Origin: Pelagibius sp.
GTDB lineage: Bacteria > Pseudomonadota > Alphaproteobacteria > Kiloniellales > Kiloniellaceae
DNA: 64,000 bases
Reading direction: 5' to 3'
Assembly: GCF_028289705.1 (NCBI RefSeq)
Contig: NZ_JANQOI010000087.1
Location: forward strand, 62,001-126,000
Under the pieces are notes generated by a model that ran no database searches, had not been told where the DNA came from, and worked only from the letters and a program-made list of their open reading frames with translations. This document shows, one piece after another, positions 34,663-42,612 of this stretch (the stretch's first letter is position 1; the number at the start of each line of letters is the position of its first letter). A program made the translations under genes and the position numbers.

Positions 34663-36036
34663 CTAGACCGCTTCCTTTAAGTTGGTTTCGTCGGGCAGGG
34701 GCAGGCGGATGGTGAAGGTGGTGCCGACGTCCGGCGTCGAGTCGACCGAGATGGTGCCGCCGTGCTTCTGGGTGATGCTGGCATAGGCGATGGAGAGGCC
34801 CTGGCCGGTGCCCTTGCCTACGCCCTTGGTGGTGAAGAAAGGGTCGAAGATCTGCTTCTTGTGCTCCGGGGAGATCCCGCAGCCGCTGTCCGAAATGCTG
34901 ATCTCGGCCATGCGCTCGCGCTGGGCGGTCTTGATGGTGATCTTGCCCAGCGCTTCTTCCTTCTTGCTCTCGATGGCATGAGCGGCGTTGATCACCATGT
35001 TCAGAATGACCTGATTGAACTCGCCCGGCAGACAGGGAACCGGCGGCAAGGCGTCGTCGAAATCCGTCTCCACCTCGGCCAGGTACTTCCATTCGTTGCG
35101 GGCCACGGTCAGGGTGGTCTCGATCGCCTTGTTCAGATCGACAAGGCTCTTTTCGGCGGTCCCCGGATGGGAGAACTCCTTGACCGCGGTGACGATCTTG
35201 CTGACCCGCGAGACGCCGTCCAGTGTTTGCTCGATGGAGCTTGGGACTTCCTCCTTCAGGAAATCGAGGTCGGCCTCGTCCTGTGACTTGCGCACCTTGG
35301 CCACCGCCTCGGAGAGAACGCCCGCTGCTTCGGCAGCCTCGAGGAGATCGTTCTGGGCGGCAAGCACGGCGACCAGATCTGCAAAGGCATCCCTCAGGAA
35401 GTGGCAGTTGTCGCTGACGTACTGGACCGGCGTGTTGATTTCGTGGGCGATGCCGCTGGCCAGGGTTCCCAGGGATTCGAGCTTTTGCGACTGGGCAAGC
35501 TCGCGTTCCAGCTTGGCCCGCTCCTCTTCGGCCTGCTTGCGGGAGGAGACGTCCTTGCAGATCCACACGGTGAAGCTGCTGCCGTCCAGATCGAGTTCGG
35601 TGGCCGCCAGTTCCATGGGAAAGGTGGCGCCGCCTTTTCGCTGCCCGGTCAGTTCGATGGTCTTGTCGGAGGTGTTCATCTCCTGATTCAGTTCCGAGAC
35701 GGCATCGCACTTGCGCGCGGCCTCCCGGGCGTCGGCGCTGAACAGCTCGAAGAGGTTCATGCCGAGCAGATCGTCCATCGCCGTCTCGAAGGTGAGCTCG
35801 GCGATACGGTTGGCGCGGATGATCTGCTCGTTTTCGTCGACCAGGAAGATCGCGGCCATGGCGTGGTCGAGCACGGCCTGGACCTGCTGCGATTGGGCCT
35901 TGATCTGCTGCGCCGACTTGGTGACCTGTTCGCTGGCGAGAAAGAGATCGCGGCTCTTCGTCTCGAGCAGGGATTCGGCCTGCCGGCGCGCGATCTTCTC
36001 GCGGGCCAGGCGTTTTTTCAGAACGTCTGCGTCCAT
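34663..36036 (-). CDS. PAS-containing sensor histidine kinase (H-NOX-associated)
   Basis: A 457-residue cytoplasmic kinase with no membrane segment. An N-terminal coiled coil (~1-55) precedes a PAS domain (VLDHAMAAIFLVDENEQIIR to TVWICKDVSSRK). The dimerisation box has H198 in LASGIAHEINTPVQYV, and the ATPase domain has the N box NMVINAAHAIES, G1 ISDSGCGIS, F box FDPFFTTK and G2 KGTGQGLSIAYA. It starts 4 nt after the H-NOX gene stop, so H-NOX is almost certainly its NO-sensing input. Known HnoK kinases are inhibited by NO-bound H-NOX. Confidence 0.9.
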   Translation of the reverse strand: MDADVLKKRLAREKIARRQAESLLETKSRDLFLASEQVTKSAQQIKAQSQQVQAVLDHAMAAIFLVDENEQIIRANRIAELTFETAMDDLLGMNLFELFSADAREAARKCDAVSELNQEMNTSDKTIELTGQRKGGATFPMELAATELDLDGSSFTVWICKDVSSRKQAEEERAKLERELAQSQKLESLGTLASGIAHEINTPVQYVSDNCHFLRDAFADLVAVLAAQNDLLEAAEAAGVLSEAVAKVRKSQDEADLDFLKEEVPSSIEQTLDGVSRVSKIVTAVKEFSHPGTAEKSLVDLNKAIETTLTVARNEWKYLAEVETDFDDALPPVPCLPGEFNQVILNMVINAAHAIESKKEEALGKITIKTAQRERMAEISISDSGCGISPEHKKQIFDPFFTTKGVGKGTGQGLSIAYASITQKHGGTISVDSTPDVGTTFTIRLPLPDETNLKEAV

Positions 36037-36040
36037 GGGG

Positions 36041-36586
36041 TCAGGCCTGCTTGGTCAGGAGGAAACGCACCCGCTGTCCGGACTCGTCCTCTGCATCTTC
36101 CTGCCGCACATCGATTTCCTCGCCGAAGTAGTCGATGCAGCCCAGCAGCAGCCCGTGCGCCGCGTCGGCGAGGCAGCGCTCCGACTCGTAAAGCACTTCC
36201 ATCCGCTGCTCTCCGTCGCGCGTGCAGATGATGCGCGGCGGCTTGGCGTCGCTGTAGAGCTTGCGCACTTCCTGGTGCACGATGGTCTCGAGGCCCTCCA
36301 GGAAGGTGAAGGCATCCTTGATGCCGGAGAGAAAGCGCGGATAGGCCCGCACCAGCCGCTCGAAGAGATAGAAGCCGTAGGTGCGCACGAGATCGGGCAC
36401 ATTGGTGCCGGTCTCCTTGCTCAGCTCGACGACAAGCTGCACCAGCTCGCGATGATCGTAGGTGCCGATGGTGGTGTAGGCGCAGCCCGAGGGGACGTTC
36501 GCGCGCTCGATGATCCGTTCCGTCGTTTCCGGGGTGAACTTCGTGTCCACCATCTCCAGGAACTCGGTGAAAATGATGCCCTTCAT
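36041..36586 (-). CDS. H-NOX haem nitric oxide sensor
   Basis: A 181-residue haem-NO/oxygen-binding protein, full length for stand-alone H-NOX. The proximal haem ligand is H104 in LETIVHQEVRKLY. The porphyrin-propionate motif YxSxR is Y133-E-S135-E-R137, at the same 29-residue spacing as H102/Y131 of the Thermoanaerobacter protein. At the position of the distal Tyr that stabilises O2 (Y140 there) there is Ala, so it is probably an NO sensor that excludes O2. It heads a tight operon with a kinase and two regulators. AGGAGG precedes the start. Confidence 0.92.
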   Translation of the reverse strand: MKGIIFTEFLEMVDTKFTPETTERIIERANVPSGCAYTTIGTYDHRELVQLVVELSKETGTNVPDLVRTYGFYLFERLVRAYPRFLSGIKDAFTFLEGLETIVHQEVRKLYSDAKPPRIICTRDGEQRMEVLYESERCLADAAHGLLLGCIDYFGEEIDVRQEDAEDESGQRVRFLLTKQA

Positions 36587-36737
36587 GCTGGAGGCCTCCT
36601 CGCGATTGCCTGATCACAGGGGGGCTGCGTGGTGACGCAGAGCGGCCTTCGTCCATGCGCCCTCGGGGCCCCAGTCTTTCCACCAATGCGGCGGAAACCA
36701 GGGCTTTTGGCCGATTTCGGCTCATCCGGCTGAAACT

Positions 36738-36756
36738 TCTAGATACAAAATCTAGA
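36738..36756. promoter_or_regulatory. inverted repeat upstream of the H-NOX operon
   Basis: TCTAGAT-ACAAA-ATCTAGA is a perfect 7-bp inverted repeat in the AT-rich part of the 218-nt gap between lysR and the H-NOX gene, about 150 nt before the H-NOX start. It could be an operator or promoter element for the H-NOX operon, or part of the lysR 3' end. There is no U-tract typical of a terminator. Confidence 0.4.
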
Positions 36757-36804
36757 TAAAACGTTAATTACCGATGATTGAATTCTCGACGATGCCGTGC
36801 CGTA

Positions 36805-37695
36805 TCAGCGTTGTGGGGCGGAGGCCTTGCCGGCGTAGACGCGGCGCAGTTCTTCGGCCAGCAAGGACACGAGATGGCTCTTGGCCGAGTCGCCGCGCCG
36901 TTCCACCACGAGATGGCGCAGAATGGGCGGAGAGCCCAGGGGGAGGGAACGGATTTCTTTCGGAAAGGCCCGGCCGCCGGCATTCAGGGGAACGATGGAG
37001 ACGCCCAGGCCGCTTTGCACCAGGGAGATCACCGCATCGAGGGTGTCGATCTCCATGCGGGAGGCCACCGTGATGTTTCGCCGCCGCAGTTCCCCTTCGA
37101 TCAGGCGGGCCACCCGCGCCTGGCGGCTGAAGCGAACGTAGGGCTGGGAGGCGAGGATCTTTCCGATGTCGCGCCCCCTGGCGGTCTTCGGGGCGATCAG
37201 CACCAGCGGCTCGCTGGCGATGCGCTCGGCGACCAGATCCGGGTCTTCCGGTTCGGCTTCGGTCACCACGGCGCAGTCGATCATGCGCCGCTTCAACTGG
37301 TCTTCCAGATCGTGGGAGAGGCCCGTTGCCAGGCGCACCGAGAGGTCGGGGTAGGCGGCCTGCAGCCGCAGCAGGGCCGCCGGCATGGCCGCGGCAACGG
37401 TGGTGTGGACCGCGCCGACCCTGAGGCTGCCCCGGGCGGGACTGCGCGACAGGCTGTCGCTCAGGGCTTCCCACTGGGCGATGACGGCGCGGGCGCGTTC
37501 GACGAAGGCGCGGCCCTCTTCGGTCAACAGCGGCGGGCGCTTGCGCCGGTCGAACAGGCTGAGGCCGGTCTCGGTTTCCAGCGCCCGGAGCTGGTGGCTG
37601 ACGGCGGACAACGAGATGCCGAGACTCGCGCCGGCTTCGGCGAAGCTGCCGCAGTCGGCGGCGGCGACCAGCGTGTAGAGCGACTTCACATCCAT
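36805..37695 (-). CDS. LysR-family regulator
   Basis: A 296-residue regulator with the N-terminal HTH (LYTLVAAADCGSFAEAGASLGISLSAVSHQLRALE, given here only as the segment at residues 6-40) and a LysR substrate-binding domain (LRVGAVHTTVAAAMPAALLR to VISLVQSGLGVSIVPL). It is divergent from the ThDP/succinate-dehydrogenase-like operon across 118 bp, the usual layout for a LysR activator of the neighbouring operon. The intergenic region has an AT-rich TTCAGAAAATTTCAA stretch that could be its site. Confidence 0.9.
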   Translation of the reverse strand: MDVKSLYTLVAAADCGSFAEAGASLGISLSAVSHQLRALETETGLSLFDRRKRPPLLTEEGRAFVERARAVIAQWEALSDSLSRSPARGSLRVGAVHTTVAAAMPAALLRLQAAYPDLSVRLATGLSHDLEDQLKRRMIDCAVVTEAEPEDPDLVAERIASEPLVLIAPKTARGRDIGKILASQPYVRFSRQARVARLIEGELRRRNITVASRMEIDTLDAVISLVQSGLGVSIVPLNAGGRAFPKEIRSLPLGSPPILRHLVVERRGDSAKSHLVSLLAEELRRVYAGKASAPQR

Positions 37696-37813
37696 CTTGA
37701 ACGAGACGCGGATATAACTTCAGAAAATTTCAACTTACATATCACTTGCTTGAGGAGATTAGAAGCATATACTGGCCGTCAATCACAAAAGGTGGATCTA
37801 GGAGCGGACCTTC

Positions 37814-39442
37814 ATGCGCGGTGCGGATCATCTGGCGAACGCCATGGCGAGCGCCGGCGTCGACGTGGTTTTTTCGCTCTCCGGCAACCAGATCATGCCG
37901 CTCTACGATGCCCTGATCGATCCGGGCATCCGCATCGTGCACAGCCGCCACGAAGCCGCGGCTGTATTCATGGCCGATGCCTATGCCCAGGTTTGCGGGC
38001 GCTCCGGTGTGGCCCTGGTGACGGCGGGCCCCGGCTTCGGCAACGCGCTGGGAGCGCTCTACACGGCGGCCATGTCGGAGAGTCCGGTGATCCTTCTCTC
38101 CGGGGACTCGCCCGTAGGGCTGGACGGACAGGGGGCCTTTCAGGAGTTTCCGCAGGAAGCGGCGGCCCTTCCCTTCGTCAAGGCGAGTGAGCGTGTGCGT
38201 TCGGCGGCGGACTTGCCGGAGGCCTTTGCGCGGGCGGTGCGCCTCGCCCATGCCGGCCGCCCCGGCCCGGTGCATCTGGCCCTGCCGGCGGACGTGCTCA
38301 CCGCCGAAGCCGCGCCCTCGGCGCCCCTGTCGTCGGATGCCTTTGCGCCGCCCTGGCTGGCCACCGACCAGGGCGCCATCGATACCGTCGTAACCCAGCT
38401 CGCGCGCTTTCAGAGACCGCTTCTCTTGACCGGACCCTGCCTGGGGCCGTCGCGGGGCGGTGACCGGCTGGCGCGGCTCGCCGCGGCGCTCGATCTGCCG
38501 GCCGTTTTCCTGGAAAGCCCCCGCGGTCTGCGCGACCCGGCGCTCGGCGCTTTCGCCGATGTGCTGGCCGAGGCCGACGGTCTGGTCTTTCTCGGCAAGG
38601 CCGTGGACTTCATGTCGGGCTTTGCCGGCGCCAGCAAGGCCTCGACGGCGGAGGTCCTGCTGTTGGATCCCGATCCGGCGGTGCTCGCCCAGGCCCGGAC
38701 GGCGCTCGGCGAACGGCTGCTGTTCGCCGCGCAGGCCGATATGACCGCGGCGGCCGACCTGCTGATCTCAGCCGGCTCCGGTGGCAACGCGCGCGCCGGC
38801 TGGCGTGACGAAGTGGCAAGGGCGCTTGCCTGCCGGACCGAAGCGCAGGGGAGCGGCGGTATCCTCGCCCAGCAGGTGGGCGCTGCCGTGCAGGCCGAAC
38901 TCGACAAGGACGGGGAAACCATCCTGATCTGCGATGGCGGTGAATTCGGCCAATGGGTCCAGGCGACCACCCGGGCCGCGACACGGATCATCAACGGGCC
39001 CTCCGGCGCCATCGGCGCGGCGCTGCCCTACGCCATCGGTGCCAAGCTCGCCCGCCCGGGCGCGCGGGTCATCGCCCTGATGGGCGACGGCACGGCCGGC
39101 TTTCACCTGGCCGAGTTCGAGACCGCGGCACGGGAAGCGACGGATTGCGTGGTCATCGTCGGTAACGACGCGCGCTGGAATGCCGAGCAGGTGATCCAGA
39201 TCCGCGACTTCGGGCCCGAGCGCAAGATCGGCTGCGACCTGAACCCGGACGCCCGCTACGACCTGGCGGCAGCCGCGCTCGGCTGCCGGGGATTCCATGT
39301 CACCGAAGCCGCGGATCTTGCCGCGGTGCTGGCCGAGGCACTGGCGACAGAGGGCCCGGCCTGCATCGACGTGGCCATCGAGTCCCGCGCCGCCCCGACG
39401 GTGACCCGCAAGACGGCAGCGGCAGCGGAGGTGCCGGCATGA
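37814..39442 (+). CDS. thiamine-diphosphate-dependent enzyme (acetolactate synthase-like)
   Basis: A 542-residue three-domain ThDP enzyme. E47 in SRHEAAAVFMADAYAQ is the cofactor-activating Glu; TAGPGFGNALGALYTA follows; the central domain starts near RPLLLTGPCLG; the ThDP/Mg motif is MGDGTAGFHLAEFETA ending with VIVGNDARWN. Relatives include acetolactate synthase, benzoylformate and oxalyl-CoA decarboxylases and sulfopyruvate decarboxylase. AGGAGCGG precedes ATG 37814. It overlaps the iron-sulfur subunit gene (ATGA), so it probably produces or uses a 2-oxo acid connected to the dehydrogenase substrate. Reaction unknown. Confidence 0.82.
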   Translation: MRGADHLANAMASAGVDVVFSLSGNQIMPLYDALIDPGIRIVHSRHEAAAVFMADAYAQVCGRSGVALVTAGPGFGNALGALYTAAMSESPVILLSGDSPVGLDGQGAFQEFPQEAAALPFVKASERVRSAADLPEAFARAVRLAHAGRPGPVHLALPADVLTAEAAPSAPLSSDAFAPPWLATDQGAIDTVVTQLARFQRPLLLTGPCLGPSRGGDRLARLAAALDLPAVFLESPRGLRDPALGAFADVLAEADGLVFLGKAVDFMSGFAGASKASTAEVLLLDPDPAVLAQARTALGERLLFAAQADMTAAADLLISAGSGGNARAGWRDEVARALACRTEAQGSGGILAQQVGAAVQAELDKDGETILICDGGEFGQWVQATTRAATRIINGPSGAIGAALPYAIGAKLARPGARVIALMGDGTAGFHLAEFETAAREATDCVVIVGNDARWNAEQVIQIRDFGPERKIGCDLNPDARYDLAAAALGCRGFHVTEAADLAAVLAEALATEGPACIDVAIESRAAPTVTRKTAAAAEVPA

Positions 39443-40173
39443 ACAGCGACCATGTCGGTCTGCTGACCGTGCGCGTCTGGCGCGGCCGGGAGGAGGGGCG
39501 TTTCGAGACTTATCGGGTGCCGGCCCGCGCCAACCAGACGGTGCTGGATGTGGTGACCGAGGTGCAACGTTCCCAGGAGCCGGCCCTGGCCTACCGTTTC
39601 GCCTGCCGGGTCGGGGTCTGCGGCTCCTGCGCCATGACCGTGAACGACCGGCCGCGCTGGACCTGCCGCACCCATGTCGCGCGGGTCCGCGAGGAGGGGA
39701 TCCTGACCATCGAACCGCTGCGCAACATGCCGCGGATCAAGGATCTGGCCTGCGACCTCACGCCCTTCTTCGAGAAGTGGCAGAAGGCCGGCGGGCGCCA
39801 CGTCGCCACGGCCAGCCGCCGCGACCCGCTGCAGAAGATCGACCCGCGGTCCAAGCCGCGCCTGGCGGCCTCGGCGGCCATCGAGTGCATCAACTGCGCG
39901 GTCTGCTACAGCGCCTGCGACGTGGTCTCCTGGAACGCCGGCTATCTAGGGCCCGCCGCACTTAACCGCGCCTGGACCCTGGTAAACGACGCCCGCCATG
40001 GCGCGCGCCATGAAACGCTGGACCGGGCTTTCGCCGACGGCGGCTGCGCCTCCTGCCACAGCCAGGGCAACTGCACCCGTCACTGCCCGGTCGAGCTGAG
40101 CCCGTCGGAGTCCATCGCTGGACTGAAGCGCAGCGCGCTCTTCGGGGCGCCGAAGCTGAGGGAACCGGCATGA
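39439..40173 (+). CDS. succinate dehydrogenase/fumarate reductase-like iron-sulfur subunit
   Basis: A 244-residue SdhB/FrdB homologue with all three cluster motifs: [2Fe-2S] FACRVGVCGSCAM plus a later Cys in RWTCRTHV, [4Fe-4S] CINCAVCYSAC, and the [3Fe-4S] region CASCHSQGNCTRHCPVEL. It would pass electrons from the flavoprotein to quinone in the membrane anchors. The gene order B-C-D-A, with the flavoprotein last, differs from the usual sdhCDAB. Confidence 0.87.
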   Translation: MNSDHVGLLTVRVWRGREEGRFETYRVPARANQTVLDVVTEVQRSQEPALAYRFACRVGVCGSCAMTVNDRPRWTCRTHVARVREEGILTIEPLRNMPRIKDLACDLTPFFEKWQKAGGRHVATASRRDPLQKIDPRSKPRLAASAAIECINCAVCYSACDVVSWNAGYLGPAALNRAWTLVNDARHGARHETLDRAFADGGCASCHSQGNCTRHCPVELSPSESIAGLKRSALFGAPKLREPA

Positions 40174-40499
40174 TGGAACGCCGCTTCTTCCTGCTGCAGC
40201 GGCTGAGCGCGCTGGTTTTGGCGCCGCTGGTTCTGGTTCATTTGATCCTGATCCTCTACGCCGTCCGCAACGGCCTGACGGCCGACGAGATCCTGGGCCG
40301 CACCCAGGGCAGCCTCGCCTGGGCGCTGTTCTACGGGCTCTTCGTGGTCGCTGCCGCCGTTCATGCGCCCCTGGGCCTGCGCAACATCCTGCGGGAGTGG
40401 ACCGCCCTCGGCGACAGAGCGGCCGCCGGGTTGGCCGCGGCCTTCGCGCTGGTCCTCCTGCTTCTGGGGCTGCGCGCTGTCGTCGCCGTGGTGGGCTGA
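40170..40499 (+). CDS. succinate dehydrogenase-like membrane anchor 1
   Basis: A 109-residue protein with three hydrophobic helices (LSALVLAPLVLVHLILILYA, LAWALFYGLFVVAAAVHA, AAAGLAAAFALVLLLLGLRA). His residues near the first two helices (VHLIL, AAVHAPLGLR) could ligate haem b. The position between the iron-sulfur and flavoprotein genes and the ATGA overlap identify it as a complex II-type anchor rather than a stand-alone protein. Confidence 0.75.
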   Translation: MMERRFFLLQRLSALVLAPLVLVHLILILYAVRNGLTADEILGRTQGSLAWALFYGLFVVAAAVHAPLGLRNILREWTALGDRAAAGLAAAFALVLLLLGLRAVVAVVG

Positions 40500-40502
40500 G
40501 CC

Positions 40503-40850
40503 ATGCATCCGCTGCGCGGCCACCGCTCCTACCTGGCCTTTCTCGGCCACCGCCTCTCGGGCCTCGCCCTGGCGGTCTTCCTGCCGTGTCACTTCCTCGC
40601 TCTGGGGCTGGCGCTGGAGGGCGCCGAGGCGCTCGACCGCTTTCTCATCTTCGCTGAACTGCCCCTGGTGAAGGCGGCGGAGTGGGGCCTCGTGGTGCTG
40701 CTGGCGCTGCACCTCTTCTTCGGCCTGCGCGTCTTGGCACTGGAGTTCACGCCCTGGCCCAGCCGGACGGACCCGCGCCTCGCTTGGATCGTTCCCGGCG
40801 GCGCGGCGGCCCTGGTGGTCGGGCTGGTGTTTCTGGTGCAGGTGGTCTGA
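40503..40850 (+). CDS. succinate dehydrogenase-like membrane anchor 2
   Basis: A 115-residue SdhC-like protein with three membrane helices. The start RGHRSYLAFLGHRLSGLALAVFLPCHFL resembles the SdhC HRxSG motif (residues 5-32; Ser and Arg near quinone) with His in helix I and LALHLFFGLRVL in helix II as likely haem ligands. Two anchors, each with His in helices I-II, leave room for up to two haems. Confidence 0.77.
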   Translation: MHPLRGHRSYLAFLGHRLSGLALAVFLPCHFLALGLALEGAEALDRFLIFAELPLVKAAEWGLVVLLALHLFFGLRVLALEFTPWPSRTDPRLAWIVPGGAAALVVGLVFLVQVV

Positions 40851-40853
40851 GCC

Positions 40854-42602
40854 ATGGAGATCGAGCGCCACAAGACCGACATCCTGATCCTGGGCACCGG
40901 CGGCGCGGGCCTCTTCGCGGCGCTGCACGCCAAGCAGGCGAACCCGGAGCTGGACGTCACCATCGCCGCCAAGGGGCTGCTCGGCAAGTCCGGCTGCACC
41001 CGCATGGTGCAGGGCGGCTACAACGTGGCGCTGGCGCCGGGTGATTCCGTAGAGCGCCACTTCATGGACACCATCGTCGGCGGCAAGTGGCTGCCGCGCC
41101 AGGACCTCGCCTGGAAGCTCTGCGAGACAGCGGTGGAACGCATTCGCGAGTTGGAGAACGAAATCGGCTGCTTCTTCGACCGCAATCCCGACGGCTCGCT
41201 GCACCAGAAGGCCTTCGCCGGCCAGAGCTTCGACCGCACGGTCCACAAGGGCGATCTCACCGGTATCGAGATCATCAACCGGCTCATGGAGCAGGTCTGG
41301 GCCCTCGACGTCACCAAGCTGGAAGAGCATCGCGCCATCGAACTGGTGCCGGCGCGCGACGGTTCCGGCATCGCGGGCGTGCTCCTAGTCGATATCCGTA
41401 CGGGTGGCTATCGCTTCGTGCAGGCCAAGGCGGTGCTGCTGGCCACCGGCGCGGGGCCGACCATGTACCTCTACCACACGCCCTCCGGCGACAAGAGCTG
41501 TGACGGCCTGGCCATGGCGCTGCGCTACGGCCTCGGCCTCAGGGATATGGAGATGGTGCAGTTCCATCCCACCGGACTGCTGGGTGGCCCTGACACACGC
41601 ATGACCGGTACTGTCTTGGAGGAGGGGCTGCGCGGTGCCGGGGGCATCCTGCTGAACGGCGCCGGCGAGCGCTTTATGGCCGGGCTGGACCCCGCCGCCG
41701 AGCGGGCGACCCGCGACATCGTCTCCCGCGGCATCTACGCGGAGATGCGCGCCGGCCGGACCAGCCCCATGGGCGGCGTCTTCATCGAGATGTGCCACCT
41801 GGGCGAAGACAACGTGCGCCGGCAGTTTCCGGGCATGGTGAAGCGCTGCGCCGACTGCGGCTTCGACCTGGCGGGCGGGCGTGTCGAGGTGGTGCCCACC
41901 GCGCACTACATGATGGGCGGGGTGGAGTTCGAGATCGACTGTTCGACCGATTCCCCCGGGCTCTTCGCGGCGGGGGAGGACTGCGGCGGCGTCCACGGCG
42001 CCAACAGGCTGGGCGGCAACGGTGTTGCCAACGCCACCGTCTTCGGCGGCATCGCCGGCGAGTCGATGGCGGTCTACGTGCAGCATCAAAGCGCCTGGCG
42101 GGAGCCCGACGAGACGGTGATCGAGGCCGGCCTTGCGCGGGCCGAGCGGCCCTTCGCCCTGGCCCCGGGCGATCTCGGCGCGCTCCGTGAAACCCTTTGG
42201 CAGGAGATGTGGGACCAGGTCGGGGTGATGCGCACCGAGCCGAGCCTCCAGCGCGGGCTCGCGGCCATCGATCGGGTGACGGCGGCGCTGCGGTCGACGG
42301 GCTTGGCCGATGGCGACCGGGCGTTCAATCTCACCTGGCACGACTGGCTGAACCTGGACAGCCTGCTGTCGATCAGCGCGGTCATCGCCCGGGCGGCGCT
42401 GGCGCGGGAGGATTCCCGCGGCGCCCACTTCCGGGAGGATTTCCCCGAGACCGGCGATCTGCACGGCACCGCGTTCACAAGAATAAGCCGGCAGGGTGAG
42501 GACCTGAAGACGGAGATGGTGCCCGTGACCTTCGAGCGGGTGAAGCCCGGCGAATCGCTGATCGACGACCGGATCGGCGCCCCGCCCGCAGCGGTGATGT
42601 AA
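40854..42602 (+). CDS. succinate dehydrogenase/fumarate reductase-like flavoprotein
   Basis: A 582-residue SdhA/FrdA homologue: FAD motif ILGTGGAGLFAALHA (13-27), substrate-site His in VQFHPTGLLG, Arg in RATRDIVSRG, His in PTAHYMMGGV, and LFAAGEDCGGVHGANRLGGN. In SdhA a His in SHTVAAQGG carries covalent FAD; here the aligned stretch is GCTRMVQGG, with C48 in that place. FAD is therefore either non-covalent or linked through Cys. The unusual site, gene order and ThDP/fumarase neighbours suggest a dedicated dicarboxylate dehydrogenase rather than the respiratory enzyme. Confidence 0.87.
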   Translation: MEIERHKTDILILGTGGAGLFAALHAKQANPELDVTIAAKGLLGKSGCTRMVQGGYNVALAPGDSVERHFMDTIVGGKWLPRQDLAWKLCETAVERIRELENEIGCFFDRNPDGSLHQKAFAGQSFDRTVHKGDLTGIEIINRLMEQVWALDVTKLEEHRAIELVPARDGSGIAGVLLVDIRTGGYRFVQAKAVLLATGAGPTMYLYHTPSGDKSCDGLAMALRYGLGLRDMEMVQFHPTGLLGGPDTRMTGTVLEEGLRGAGGILLNGAGERFMAGLDPAAERATRDIVSRGIYAEMRAGRTSPMGGVFIEMCHLGEDNVRRQFPGMVKRCADCGFDLAGGRVEVVPTAHYMMGGVEFEIDCSTDSPGLFAAGEDCGGVHGANRLGGNGVANATVFGGIAGESMAVYVQHQSAWREPDETVIEAGLARAERPFALAPGDLGALRETLWQEMWDQVGVMRTEPSLQRGLAAIDRVTAALRSTGLADGDRAFNLTWHDWLNLDSLLSISAVIARAALAREDSRGAHFREDFPETGDLHGTAFTRISRQGEDLKTEMVPVTFERVKPGESLIDDRIGAPPAAVM

Positions 42603-42612
42603 GGAGAGACCA

